Counted from the stretch's first letter, positions 15,608 to 23,793 are shown. The stretch: DNA of 61,505 nt from Solobacterium sp. (GCA_017430925.1 JAFRMA010000051.1:1-61505), one strand, 5' to 3'. Made by a program: numbers and translations. Notes: generated by a model not told the origin, from the letters alone.

Positions 15608-18154
15608 CTCTTTTTCCTCCTTGGTTTTATGTATTCCGATATATGTATAATCTTCCTCTTCCACGGCCTTCCTGACCGCTTCCAGGTCAATTTCTTCTGT
15701 ACTGTAAATTTCTGCGGTACCTGCGGTATGATCCGCTTTCACTTGTGTCACATGATCGATCTTGGAGATTGCCTTGACGATCCTTGCTTCACAATGTTCG
15801 CACATCATCCCTTCAATATCAACTACCGTGCACAGTTCTTTCGGCGTCACCGGTGTTTCCTTTTCCGGTTCTGCCTGTTTCTTCAGTTTCTTATCCTTAC
15901 TGTTGTCATGCATGTTAAACAGATTCAGACGCAGGGCATTGGTTACGACTGTAAACGAAGATAAACTCATGGCAGCTGCGCCAACCATCGGATTCATCTT
16001 GTAGGCAAACAATCCGGCTGCCAGAGGGATACAGATCAGGTTGTAGAAGAATGCCCAGAACAAGTTCTGATGAATATTCGTCACTGTAGCACGGCTGAGA
16101 CGGATCGCTGCCGGAACATCCTTCAAACCACTCTTCATCAGGACAACATCTGCCGCGTCGATGGCAACATCTGTACCCGCGCCTACCGCAATACCGATAT
16201 CCGCGCGTGTCAGCGCCGGGGCATCATTAATTCCATCACCGACCATGGCGGTTTTTCCACGTTCCATCAAACTGCGGATAACGCTTTCCTTGCCGTCTGG
16301 AAGCACACCGGCAATCACCTTGTCTACACCTGCCTGTCTGCCGATTGCATTCGCGGTTTTCTCGTTATCTCCTGTCAGCATGACGACCTCAATTCCCATG
16401 TTCTGCAGTTCTTTTACCGCCTGGGGAGAATCTTCCTTGATCACATCCGCCACAGCGATAATACCCATCAATTTCCCGTCATATTCAAAGAATAACGGTG
16501 TTTTTCCTTCTTCCGCAAGAGCTGTACTCATTTCTTCTGTTTTTGGAGAGATCTGCGCATGTCTGCGGATATACTGCAGATTTCCTGCGTTGGCTGTCTT
16601 TCCGCCCAATACAGCAGTAAGTCCGTTGCCCGGAAGCGCCTTGAATTCCGTGACATCTTCCGCGTTCAGTTTCAGTTCTTCCGCTTTTGCGACAATTGCG
16701 CGTGCCAGAGGATGTTCGGATTTATCTTCTACGGCATAAGCCAGTTCCAGTAACTGTGTCTCAGAAACACCTTCTGCCGGAAGAATATCCGTCACTCTGG
16801 GTTCACCGGAAGTAATCGTACCTGTCTTATCCAGGGCAACAATCTGCACATTACCGGCTGTCTCCAGACTTTCCGAAGTCTTGAACAATACACCGTTTTT
16901 GGCCCCCATACCATTGCCTACCATGATCGCTACAGGTGTTGCCAGGCCCAGCGCGCACGGACAGGAGATGACCAGTACAGAGATTCCTCTCGCCAATGCG
17001 AAACTGAGAGATTGTCCGGCAATCAGCCAGCCGATCGTTGTTACTACCGCAATCCCGATCACTGCCGGCACAAAGTAAGAAGAAATCGTATCTGCCAGAC
17101 GGGCAATCGGAGCTTTGGTCGCAGCCGCGTCACTGACCATCTGGATGATCTGGGATAATGTCGTATCTTCACCGACACGGGTTGCCTGACAACGGATATA
17201 TCCGGACTGGTTGATCGTTGCGGCAGAGACCTTATCTCCCGGCTCTTTATCGACAGGAATACTTTCTCCTGTAAGCGCAGCTTCATTTACTGCACTATTC
17301 CCTTCGGTCACGATCCCATCCACGGGGATACTCTCTCCGGGATAGACCACAAAGACATCTCCGGTATGTACCTCTTCAATGGATACTTCCGTCTCCTGGC
17401 CGTCACGTAAGATCTTCGCTGTCTTCGGCGCCATTTTCATCAGGCTCTTTAACGCGTCTGTCGTCTTCCCCTTGGATCTGGCTTCCAGCATCTTACCTAC
17501 GGTAATCAGTGCCGGAATCATCGCCGCCGATTCAAAATACAGTTCATTGTGATACAGCGGCATCAGATCCATATTCCCTGCCCCGGAAGTTATCATCCCG
17601 GTCATTTGGAAGAATACGATCAGACTCCATAAGAAGGATACCGATGATCCCAGAGCCACCAGGGTATCCATATTCGGAGCTCCATGGATCAAGGAAGTAA
17701 ACCCGTTGGTAAAGAACTTATGATTGATGATCATGACGATCAGCGCCAGAATCATCTGTACCAGGGTAAGTCCGAGGTGATTATGCGTAAAGTATCCCGG
17801 CAGGGGAAGCCCAAGCATATGTGTACCCATGGTGATATACATCAGTACGATCAGAAAGCCAACCGACAGGATCAGTCTTCTCTTCAGTACCGGGGTTTCA
17901 TGGTCTTTCAGAGCTTCTTCTTCCGCCGCCAGTTTTGATACATTCTGTGATTGTGCTCTTTTCAGTGATGCTCCGTATCCGGCATCCCGTACAGCCTGAA
18001 TGATTTCATTCGCGGATGCGCTTCCTTCCACACCCATGGAATTGGTCAGCAGGCTTACACTGCAGGTCGTTACACCCGGCACTTTACTGACCGCTTTCTC
18101 TACTCTTGCCTGGCATGCGGCACAGCTCATGCCGGTAACTATATATTGTTCCAT
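15398..18154 (-). CDS. copA: Cu(I)-exporting P1B-type ATPase CopA, fused at its end to a CopZ-like chaperone
   Basis: 918 residues. An N-terminal heavy-metal domain (GMSCAAC, residues 8-14) is followed by eight TM segments with CPC in SCPCALG, DKTGT phosphorylation site, HP motif in SEHPLAR and GDGINDAPAL. The Cu(I) selectivity residues of the last two TM segments, YN and MxxSS, are present (FYNLICIP; MSLSS). Unusually, two further heavy-metal domains follow the last TM segment: GMMCEHC (near 785) and GMMCMHC (858-864). The last one begins at an internal ATG with its own ribosome site. The enzyme pumps copper out of the cytoplasm. The gene is 11 nt downstream of csoR in one operon. Confidence 0.96.
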   Translation of the reverse strand: MEQYIVTGMSCAACQARVEKAVSKVPGVTTCSVSLLTNSMGVEGSASANEIIQAVRDAGYGASLKRAQSQNVSKLAAEEEALKDHETPVLKRRLILSVGFLIVLMYITMGTHMLGLPLPGYFTHNHLGLTLVQMILALIVMIINHKFFTNGFTSLIHGAPNMDTLVALGSSVSFLWSLIVFFQMTGMITSGAGNMDLMPLYHNELYFESAAMIPALITVGKMLEARSKGKTTDALKSLMKMAPKTAKILRDGQETEVSIEEVHTGDVFVVYPGESIPVDGIVTEGNSAVNEAALTGESIPVDKEPGDKVSAATINQSGYIRCQATRVGEDTTLSQIIQMVSDAAATKAPIARLADTISSYFVPAVIGIAVVTTIGWLIAGQSLSFALARGISVLVISCPCALGLATPVAIMVGNGMGAKNGVLFKTSESLETAGNVQIVALDKTGTITSGEPRVTDILPAEGVSETQLLELAYAVEDKSEHPLARAIVAKAEELKLNAEDVTEFKALPGNGLTAVLGGKTANAGNLQYIRRHAQISPKTEEMSTALAEEGKTPLFFEYDGKLMGIIAVADVIKEDSPQAVKELQNMGIEVVMLTGDNEKTANAIGRQAGVDKVIAGVLPDGKESVIRSLMERGKTAMVGDGINDAPALTRADIGIAVGAGTDVAIDAADVVLMKSGLKDVPAAIRLSRATVTNIHQNLFWAFFYNLICIPLAAGLFAYKMNPMVGAAAMSLSSFTVVTNALRLNLFNMHDNSKDKKLKKQAEPEKETPVTPKELCTVVDIEGMMCEHCEARIVKAISKIDHVTQVKADHTAGTAEIYSTEEIDLEAVRKAVEEEDYTYIGIHKTKEEKEMEKVLQVEGMMCMHCEATVKKALEAIDGVVEAKANHEAGTAVVKLSHEVADDVLKAAVEAKDYKVTGIQ

Positions 18155-18165
18155 CGTCTACACCT

Positions 18166-18456
18166 CTATTTCATCAGTTTCTGAAGCACCGCCACCAATT
18201 CATCCACGGTCTCTTCATTCCCTGCCTTGATATCCTCACTGACACAGCCCTTGATATGACATGCCAGAAGTACCTTGTTAAAGCTGTTCAGGGCACTTGT
18301 GGCCGCCGATACCTGTACGAGGATGTCCGGACAGTACGCATCGTTTTCCACCATCTTCTCAATGCCGCGGATTTGTCCCTCAATCCGGCGAAGCCTGGTG
18401 ATCAGATCCTGTTGTTCCTTCACTGTTCTTTTTTTATGTGTATGTATATGTTCCAT
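18166..18456 (-). CDS. csoR: Copper-sensing transcriptional repressor CsoR
   Basis: 96 residues, all-helical DUF156 family. The Cu(I) triad is complete: C42 (YCPDIL), H67 and C71 (ACHIKGC). The family core LITRLRRIEGQIRGIEKM is present. It represses its own operon until Cu(I) binds. The promoter contains a G-rich CsoR-type operator between -35 and -10. GGGAG precedes the ATG by 7 nt. First gene of csoR-copA(Z). Confidence 0.95.
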   Translation of the reverse strand: MEHIHTHKKRTVKEQQDLITRLRRIEGQIRGIEKMVENDAYCPDILVQVSAATSALNSFNKVLLACHIKGCVSEDIKAGNEETVDELVAVLQKLMK

Positions 18457-18473
18457 AGTTTTCTCCCACAGGT

Positions 18474-18502
18474 ATAGTATACCCCCGTACCGTATGTGTC
18501 AA
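18474..18502 (-). promoter_or_regulatory. csoR-copA promoter with CsoR operator in its spacer
   Basis: Minus strand: TTGACA (18497-18502), 17-bp spacer, TACTAT (18474-18479). The spacer and -10 read ATACGGTACGGGGGTATAC, very close to the G-tract operators known for CsoR of Bacillus (TACGGGGGTAT core). Bound CsoR would block RNA polymerase directly. Confidence 0.8.
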
Positions 18503-18517
18503 TAATGAATTTAGTTG

Positions 18518-18546
18518 TTGACAGAGAATGGATAACAGGATATAGT
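18518..18546 (+). promoter_or_regulatory. Strong plus-strand promoter with no coding gene behind it
   Basis: TTGACA (18518-18523), 17-bp spacer, TATAGT (18541-18546). It starts 15 bp from the -35 box of the divergent csoR promoter. The predicted start point is about 18553. Confidence 0.75.
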
Positions 18547-18552
18547 ATAGAC

Positions 18553-18757
18553 AGTTAGTTGTAACTAACCATCTGTTGAAGCCAGGCATCGTTCCTCCAA
18601 CAGTAGTTGTCCTGATAGTTCTCCTGTGCCTGGTCATGTCCCCATTGTTGTCCTGTTTCCCAGAATATGACAACCACAGATGACGTCTGAGCTGACCGAT
18701 GCGGCGCGGACAAGATTGATCGGAATCCGGATGCCCCTCGCTCCGGATTTCTGTTTT
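18553..18757 (+). ncRNA. Candidate small RNA, about 205 nt
   Basis: This is the only gene-free stretch above 300 bases (about 18457-18818). From the predicted start point, the 5' end is an inverted repeat GTTAGTT-GT-AACTAAC (18554-18569). Further complementary pairs follow: CATCTG with CAGATG, CCAGGCA with TGCCTGG, and CCGAT with ATCGG. The segment ends in a perfect 8-bp terminator stem and a T-rich tail. No plus-strand frame of useful length is present. I checked by eye for SRP RNA, RNase P, tmRNA and 6S core motifs and saw none. It could be an orphan regulatory RNA. Confidence is limited because no homology could be tested. Confidence 0.45.
18724..18757 (+). terminator. Terminator of the candidate small RNA
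   Basis: Stem AATCCGGA/TCCGGATT (8 bp, perfect), 10-nt loop, then TCTGTTTT on the plus strand. Confidence 0.7.
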
Positions 18758-18765
18758 ATACGGAT

Positions 18766-18798
18766 AAATCCCGCCCGGAACCTGCCGTGACGGGATTT
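18766..18798. repeat. Inverted repeat after the GH43 gene
   Basis: Perfect 8-bp arms AAATCCCG/CGGGATTT with a 17-nt centre, 20-50 nt past the GH43 stop. It may form the 3' end of the GH43 mRNA, but the T-run on the minus strand is weak. Confidence 0.5.
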
Positions 18799-18818
18799 CT
18801 TAATACACAATGTATGAT

Positions 18819-20243
18819 CTACTCCAGAATGATCTCCAGCAGTTCCGCATTTCCCTCTCCGTAATAACGGAAATACAATTCCAGATCCTCTTCTTGGAAT
18901 GATAAATTTGTACCGGCAACACTCCACTTCTCCTGACTGCCCAGCCGGATCATACCGCGGCAGTTTTCTTCCCTGCAGTGTATATCCGTATAGATCTTCA
19001 CATATCCATCCTTGTCTGCGCGATAATTCAGGGATATATGATTCGTCTCTTTCAGAGATATGTATTTATAACCGATGATGGTTCCTTCCCGGATATTGGT
19101 GATATAGCGTTCTTCGTTTGCTGCAGTCAGATACGGAAACTCCACATCTTCTTCTGTCCGGTAACGTCCGATGGAGTTTAGCAGCCGCATATGTCCGTTG
19201 GTCAGGTTACAGCAGTATACCGCAGGATATGTTCCCCTGCCGGATAAAGGCCCCGGATTCATTCCGCTGGTTGTAACACATACCTGAGGGATGAAGCCAT
19301 CCTCGTTGATCTGTACCCGTTCCGCGCATCCCTGGCGATGATACATGTTTGTGGTCGTGTGACGGTGGTAGAAGATGTACCACTGTCCGTTTACCTGCAC
19401 CAGACCTCCGTGATTATTCCCGATCGACATGACCGGATCATTTTCAGTTCTTCCGTTATACCCGATATCTCCGTTACTGATGATTACACCGCCGTATGTA
19501 AATCCCCGCAGAGGCTCATTACTGACCGCGTAGCACAGCGCATGTGTATGATCCGAAGAATATACCAGATAATACAAATCATTGATTCTGCGCACGGAAG
19601 GAGCCTCAAAATACGGATTCGGCTCAAACCCTGTCCCTTCCGCATAATCTCTGCTTGGAAGTACCGTATACGGTCCATCCTTTACCGTTAACATATCCTC
19701 TTCAAGTTCCACAGCACTGCACCCAGGAAAATCCTGTCCGCGGTACAGAGGAATATCTATGGTACACGGCGAGAAGCCAAAGTACAGATACACCTTACCA
19801 CCGGTATAGATCACAGAGGGATCATACGGCTGACGATCACTCAGCACTGTACCATCCGGATAAGATACCCTGCCCAGGAAGGTATAATGCCCTCCCGGAG
19901 TATCACAAACAGCTACGTGGATCGCATTCACAAACTTCGGGCAATAATACAGATAGTACCGTCCATCCGGTCCCTGACATACATCCGGCGCATACATCGG
20001 AAGCTGATCCGGATTACAGGGATCCTCTGCCTTACGGAAGATCACTCCCTCATAACGCCAGTCTGACAAATCATCCAGAGGAGCCGAATAAGTCACATAG
20101 TCATCCTCACAGAACTCCGTGCCGTCCTCCTTGTCATGACTCCCATACACGTATAAGCGGTTTTCAAATATGTGTGGTTCTCCGTCGGGAATATGTTCAT
20201 ACAACGGGAGATAGGGATTGATACATTGTTTCTTCATGATCAT
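18819..20243 (-). CDS. Glycoside hydrolase family 43 protein (arabinosidase/xylosidase-like)
   Basis: 474 residues, no signal peptide, so probably cytoplasmic and acting on imported oligosaccharides. Five-bladed propeller features: catalytic base Asp in the early PDGEPHIF segment, the pKa-modulating Asp in RQPYDPSVIY, and the acid Glu in FEAPSVRR. A beta-sandwich C-terminal part (about 350-474) resembles a carbohydrate-binding domain. The exact sugar specificity (arabinose or xylose) cannot be set. The start at 20243 is chosen because AGGA lies 5 nt upstream; 20237 is an alternative, and a longer frame from 20291 lacks a ribosome site. Confidence 0.85.
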   Translation of the reverse strand: MIMKKQCINPYLPLYEHIPDGEPHIFENRLYVYGSHDKEDGTEFCEDDYVTYSAPLDDLSDWRYEGVIFRKAEDPCNPDQLPMYAPDVCQGPDGRYYLYYCPKFVNAIHVAVCDTPGGHYTFLGRVSYPDGTVLSDRQPYDPSVIYTGGKVYLYFGFSPCTIDIPLYRGQDFPGCSAVELEEDMLTVKDGPYTVLPSRDYAEGTGFEPNPYFEAPSVRRINDLYYLVYSSDHTHALCYAVSNEPLRGFTYGGVIISNGDIGYNGRTENDPVMSIGNNHGGLVQVNGQWYIFYHRHTTTNMYHRQGCAERVQINEDGFIPQVCVTTSGMNPGPLSGRGTYPAVYCCNLTNGHMRLLNSIGRYRTEEDVEFPYLTAANEERYITNIREGTIIGYKYISLKETNHISLNYRADKDGYVKIYTDIHCREENCRGMIRLGSQEKWSVAGTNLSFQEEDLELYFRYYGEGNAELLEIILE

Positions 20244-20317
20244 CACATTCCTTTCAGCCTTCGGATTAATTACCATGTCTACTTTAATCATATCTCTGTC
20301 CCATAAGAATCTGCAGT

Positions 20318-20347
20318 AAAAAAGAAGACTCTTTTCGAATCTTCTTT
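20318..20347 (-). terminator. Terminator of the secG-rnr-smpB unit
   Basis: Minus strand: stem AAAGAAGA/TCTTCTTT around an 11-nt loop, then a T-run. It overlaps the stop of the last gene. Confidence 0.75.
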
Positions 20348-20867
20348 ATTCTGTAATATCGACAAGATAGGAATCAAGCATGTTCTCCCGGATCACACGG
20401 TAATGCGGCAGATACAGCTTCCTGTACTGCTCGCTGTGATGAACGGAGGGATATGCGTTACTCCGGTGAATTGCCAGGAATTCTGTCAGTTCATCGTGAG
20501 AGAACGAAAAGCCAAATTCCTCTTCATGTTTCTGCAGGAATGTCAGCTTACGCAGATATTCCGTCATTGATCCCCTGTGGATATCCGCTGTCCGGATAAA
20601 ACACTCACTGACAGCTTCCGGGGAATAGATCCCGGCTGCCTTGAATATATTTACCCGTACCAGATGATTTCCTATGGGAACGATCAGATCTTCATCTCCC
20701 TCAACATCTGCGCATTCATCCAGCAGATACAGTAATACACGTGTATTATCATTCATCGCATGTCCCGGACCAAATTCGTTCTGATAGATCAGTTTGATGA
20801 CATCCTGCGGTTTCATCTGCGGATATTTCTGCACATGCATATGCAGTATTCTGGCTAATTCTTCCAT
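20346..20867 (-). CDS. Conserved-looking protein of unknown function downstream of smpB
   Basis: 173 residues, cytosolic, mostly helical, rich in His and Tyr. Notable patterns are the early YPQMKPQDVIKLIYQ, then NEFGPGHAM (residues 30-38) and SNAYPSVHHSEQYR near 135. The His/Glu-rich loops could hold a metal or substrate, but I do not recognise a family and assign no function. The ATG lies one base after the smpB stop, with GAGGG just upstream, so it is translated together with smpB. Confidence 0.7.
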   Translation of the reverse strand: MEELARILHMHVQKYPQMKPQDVIKLIYQNEFGPGHAMNDNTRVLLYLLDECADVEGDEDLIVPIGNHLVRVNIFKAAGIYSPEAVSECFIRTADIHRGSMTEYLRKLTFLQKHEEEFGFSFSHDELTEFLAIHRSNAYPSVHHSEQYRKLYLPHYRVIRENMLDSYLVDITE

Positions 20868-20868
20868 A

Positions 20869-21336
20869 TTACCCTCTCAGTTTCAATGCCTTTTCCATCT
20901 CTCTCTTAGCGTCTCTGAGTTTCTCTGATTCACGTTTATCAAAGAGATTCTTACCTTTGGCCAGAGCAATCTCCATCTTGGCTTTCCCGTCTTTCAGGTA
21001 GATCCTGACCGGAATCAGTGTATATCCTTTCAGACGAACTTTATCGTATAACTTACGTATTTCGTATTTATGCAATAGTAGTTTCCTGTCTCTTGTCTCA
21101 TCTACATTAAAGATATTTCCATACTTATACGGAGAGATATGCATACCCTTGATCCAGGCTTCTCCCTTGATGATCGTAATAAATGAATCTTTGAACTGTA
21201 CACGTCCCTCCCGTATGGATTTGATTTCCGTACCGGTCAGGGCCATACCGGCTTCAATTCTTTCTTCCAGGAAGTAGTCGTGGGAAGCCCGTTTATTTCT
21301 GGCGACGGTTTTTTCTTTCTCTGGTTTTTGTGCCAC
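20869..21336 (-). CDS. smpB: SsrA-binding protein SmpB
   Basis: Binds tmRNA and brings it to stalled ribosomes (trans-translation). 155 residues from a GTG start at 21336, chosen because AAGGAGG lies 8 nt upstream; the ATG at 21369 has no good ribosome site and gives an over-long product. Family motifs: VARNKRASHDYFLEE, GMALTGTEIKSIR, GNIFNVDETRDRKLLLHK and the basic C-terminal tail needed for tmRNA function. It overlaps the end of rnr by 44 nt, as RNase R and SmpB act in the same pathway. No ssrA gene is seen in the window. Confidence 0.95.
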   Translation of the reverse strand: MAQKPEKEKTVARNKRASHDYFLEERIEAGMALTGTEIKSIREGRVQFKDSFITIIKGEAWIKGMHISPYKYGNIFNVDETRDRKLLLHKYEIRKLYDKVRLKGYTLIPVRIYLKDGKAKMEIALAKGKNLFDKRESEKLRDAKREMEKALKLRG

Positions 21337-23476
21337 GCTGCCTGCCTCCTTTTCGTTCTTTCCGGTCATTCCGCACGGGAACTTGTTTCTTCTTTACTTC
21401 TTTGACATATGGTTCCAGATCGATCGTCCCGGTCTCTTTGACTGCCTGTATGACCTTTACTTTGATCCGGTCACCCAGAGTATATTTCTTCCCGTGTCTT
21501 TCCCCATACAGACGGTGATATGTACCATCATAGACATAGTAATCATCTTTCAGGTTTTCTACTTTTACCAGACCTTCAATCGTATCCGGGAATTGTACAT
21601 AGAAGCCGAAGTTCAAGACAGATACAATGATTCCCTCCAGTACAGTACCCACTTTGGACATCATATATTCCGCTTTTTTCATGTCTTCGACATCACGTTC
21701 TGCTTCCATGGATACCCTTTCCCTGAGAGAAGACTGCACAGCGATATCTTTCATCTTTTCCCGGTCCGTACCACGGTTCTTCTGATGATTGAAGTAATAC
21801 CTGCGGATCATCCGGTGAACAACCAGATCCGGGTATCTGCGTATAGGAGAGGTGAAGTGCAGATAGCTTTCTTCCGCCAGACCGAAATGTCCCAGACAGC
21901 TGTCTTCGTAACGGGCTTTCTGCATACACCGCAGCAGCATCTGTGACAGGATATACTCTTCTTTTGTGTCTTTCAAAGATGCCAGATATGCCTGTAATTC
22001 GGTATTCAGGGAGGATTTCCCGGCAATCCGAAGCGCATGCTCAAACGGTGCTGCCGCATTCGCAAACTCCTTCAATTTACGCATTTCCGGTTCCTCATGC
22101 ACTCTGTAGATCCCGGGAATATCTTCTTTCTGCAGCAGATCTGCGACACAGACATTTGCGGCAATCATACAGTCTTCGATCATCATCTCGGCTTCTCCGC
22201 GTACTTCCGGTTCAACCTTGACCGGGTATCCCTGGTCATTCACGGTGATCTTGGATTCCGTAGAGCTGAAGTCCAGGGCTCCGCGTTCATTGCGTTGTTT
22301 ACGGATCGCCCGCGCGCAATCCCGCAGCACCAGAAGATCTTCCTGACATACATGTTCCCTGAGTTCTCCTTCAAAGAACGCGTTGACTTTCTGATAAGTC
22401 ATTCTTGCACAGGAAATGATCCAGGAAGGATAAACCGTATAAGACAGGATATTCCACTGGGTATCAATATCCATATCACAGGTCATGGTAAGACGTTCTT
22501 CTTCCGGATTCAGACTGCAGATACCATTACTCAGGATCTGCGGTAACATCGGTACGACCTTATCCACCACATACACGGATGTGCCACGCTTGAAAGCCTC
22601 CTGATCGATGGCTGACCCCTCTTTCACATACCAGGATACATCCGCGATCGACACCTTCAGATTCCATCCGGACTCTGTCTTCTTCACGGATACCGCATCA
22701 TCAAAATCCTTGGAATCCTCTCCGTCAATTGTAAACGTGATTTCCTTTGTCAAATCCGTTCTTCCGGTTTTCTCATTATCCTCCACAGGATGATAGACTT
22801 CGTCTGCCTCTTTCAGCACTTCTTCCGGGAATACCGGATCGATTTCATGGCTGAGAAGTTTACCGAGGATATCCACACCAGGATCATTGATATACCCGAT
22901 GACTTTCTCCAGACTGACTTTCATCGGTTCCCCGTATCTCTCAATAGCCATGTAGGTCTTCATCCCGGCAACCGGATGGAAATCTCTGGGAATCTGTACG
23001 GTCATCAGCACATTCTGATACAGTTCATCATCCGGGAACCACTTCAAACCGCGTCCTCTCTGTACAAATGTTCCAACCAGGTGTGTAACTGCACGTTTCA
23101 GTACGGTCAGAACTTTGGCAGACTTCTGGTCCTTGGATAACATAACTCTTACAGTATCCCCGTTCATTGCGTCCAGGAGATCTTCCTTAAAGATCTTCAC
23201 TGACTCATCATCCACGGTAATATACCCGGTTCTGTTCTTGTTTATCCGTATGACGGCAGTAATCATCCCCGCCTGTTCCGCTGTAGCGTACATATTCCGC
23301 GCTGAACGCACAATGAAAAACTCATTCTCCAGTTCATCCATTGCCTTGGAGAATAACGCGTACTCCGAAGATTTCTGAATACCTGCTTTCTGCTCGATAT
23401 CCTTTCTCCGCAGTGTATACTTCTTTTCTTTCTTCAGGACCTCCAGGATCCTTTCTTTCATCTTTTCCATAGTCAT
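21293..23476 (-). CDS. rnr: Ribonuclease R
   Basis: 3'-5' processive exoribonuclease, 727 residues. Order: N-terminal winged helix (1-60), cold-shock domains (about 65-220), RNB catalytic domain with DGEDSKDFDDAV (near 262, the Mg-binding Asp) and an S1 domain (about 610-690), then a Lys/Arg-rich tail. It degrades structured RNA and, with tmRNA, non-stop mRNAs. No Shine-Dalgarno precedes the ATG at 23476; the terminator-like hairpin of secG ends 9 nt upstream. ATGs at 23470 and 23461 are alternatives. Confidence 0.95.
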   Translation of the reverse strand: MTMEKMKERILEVLKKEKKYTLRRKDIEQKAGIQKSSEYALFSKAMDELENEFFIVRSARNMYATAEQAGMITAVIRINKNRTGYITVDDESVKIFKEDLLDAMNGDTVRVMLSKDQKSAKVLTVLKRAVTHLVGTFVQRGRGLKWFPDDELYQNVLMTVQIPRDFHPVAGMKTYMAIERYGEPMKVSLEKVIGYINDPGVDILGKLLSHEIDPVFPEEVLKEADEVYHPVEDNEKTGRTDLTKEITFTIDGEDSKDFDDAVSVKKTESGWNLKVSIADVSWYVKEGSAIDQEAFKRGTSVYVVDKVVPMLPQILSNGICSLNPEEERLTMTCDMDIDTQWNILSYTVYPSWIISCARMTYQKVNAFFEGELREHVCQEDLLVLRDCARAIRKQRNERGALDFSSTESKITVNDQGYPVKVEPEVRGEAEMMIEDCMIAANVCVADLLQKEDIPGIYRVHEEPEMRKLKEFANAAAPFEHALRIAGKSSLNTELQAYLASLKDTKEEYILSQMLLRCMQKARYEDSCLGHFGLAEESYLHFTSPIRRYPDLVVHRMIRRYYFNHQKNRGTDREKMKDIAVQSSLRERVSMEAERDVEDMKKAEYMMSKVGTVLEGIIVSVLNFGFYVQFPDTIEGLVKVENLKDDYYVYDGTYHRLYGERHGKKYTLGDRIKVKVIQAVKETGTIDLEPYVKEVKKKQVPVRNDRKERKGGRQRGTKTRERKNRRQK

Positions 23477-23480
23477 CTAT

Positions 23481-23504
23481 AAAAAGAGCTGGTTTTAACC
23501 AGCT
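23481..23504 (-). terminator. Hairpin with T-tail between secG and rnr
   Basis: Minus strand: inverted repeat AGCTGGTT/AACCAGCT with a 2-nt centre, then CTTTTT, starting at the secG stop and ending 4 nt before the rnr ATG. It should act as a partial or full terminator. Confidence 0.8.
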
Positions 23505-23729
23505 TTATTTCACGATTCGGATCGCGATTACCAGAATAAAGAAGATTACCCCGAGAACCAGTGTCAGGTTGGATATGACTTTCTCGGATCCTCTTTCCTT
23601 GACATTCGCAAACAGATTCAATCCTCCGTTCCCCGTAAATGCTCCGGAGATACCATCGGATTTACCCGCCTGTAACAGACAGAGAATAATCAATAAAGCG
23701 GAATCTATCATTAACAATGCACTCAGCAT
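23505..23729 (-). CDS. secG: Protein translocase subunit SecG
   Basis: 74 residues. Two TM segments (about 3-20 and 54-72) joined by the family loop LLQAGKSDGISGAF and a Gly/Asn-rich stretch. Auxiliary part of SecYEG in the membrane. AGGAGG lies 10 nt before the ATG at 23729; an in-frame TTG at 23735 is only 4 nt from it and less likely. Co-located with rnr and smpB, as in Bacillus (secG-rnr-smpB). Confidence 0.93.
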   Translation of the reverse strand: MLSALLMIDSALLIILCLLQAGKSDGISGAFTGNGGLNLFANVKERGSEKVISNLTLVLGVIFFILVIAIRIVK

Positions 23730-23760
23730 AAACAAAAAACCTCCTCAGTGATGCTTTGTC

Positions 23761-23789
23761 ATTTTACAATAGCACCAGAAACTTGTAAA
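23761..23789 (-). promoter_or_regulatory. Promoter of secG-rnr-smpB
   Basis: Minus strand: TTTACA (23784-23789), exact 17-bp spacer, TAAAAT (23761-23766). About 25 nt of leader precede the ribosome site region. Confidence 0.75.
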
Positions 23790-23793
23790 TAGT

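Noticed and set aside
18560..18680. Minus-strand peptide frame rich in Gln, Asn, Tyr and Trp ending at about 18562
   Set aside because: It looks protein-like by eye, but has no start codon with a ribosome site, and it lies opposite the structured candidate RNA.
18553..18757. Candidate RNA as 6S, SRP, RNase P or tmRNA
   Set aside because: None of the core motifs of these RNAs was found by eye, and the length is wrong for tmRNA and RNase P.
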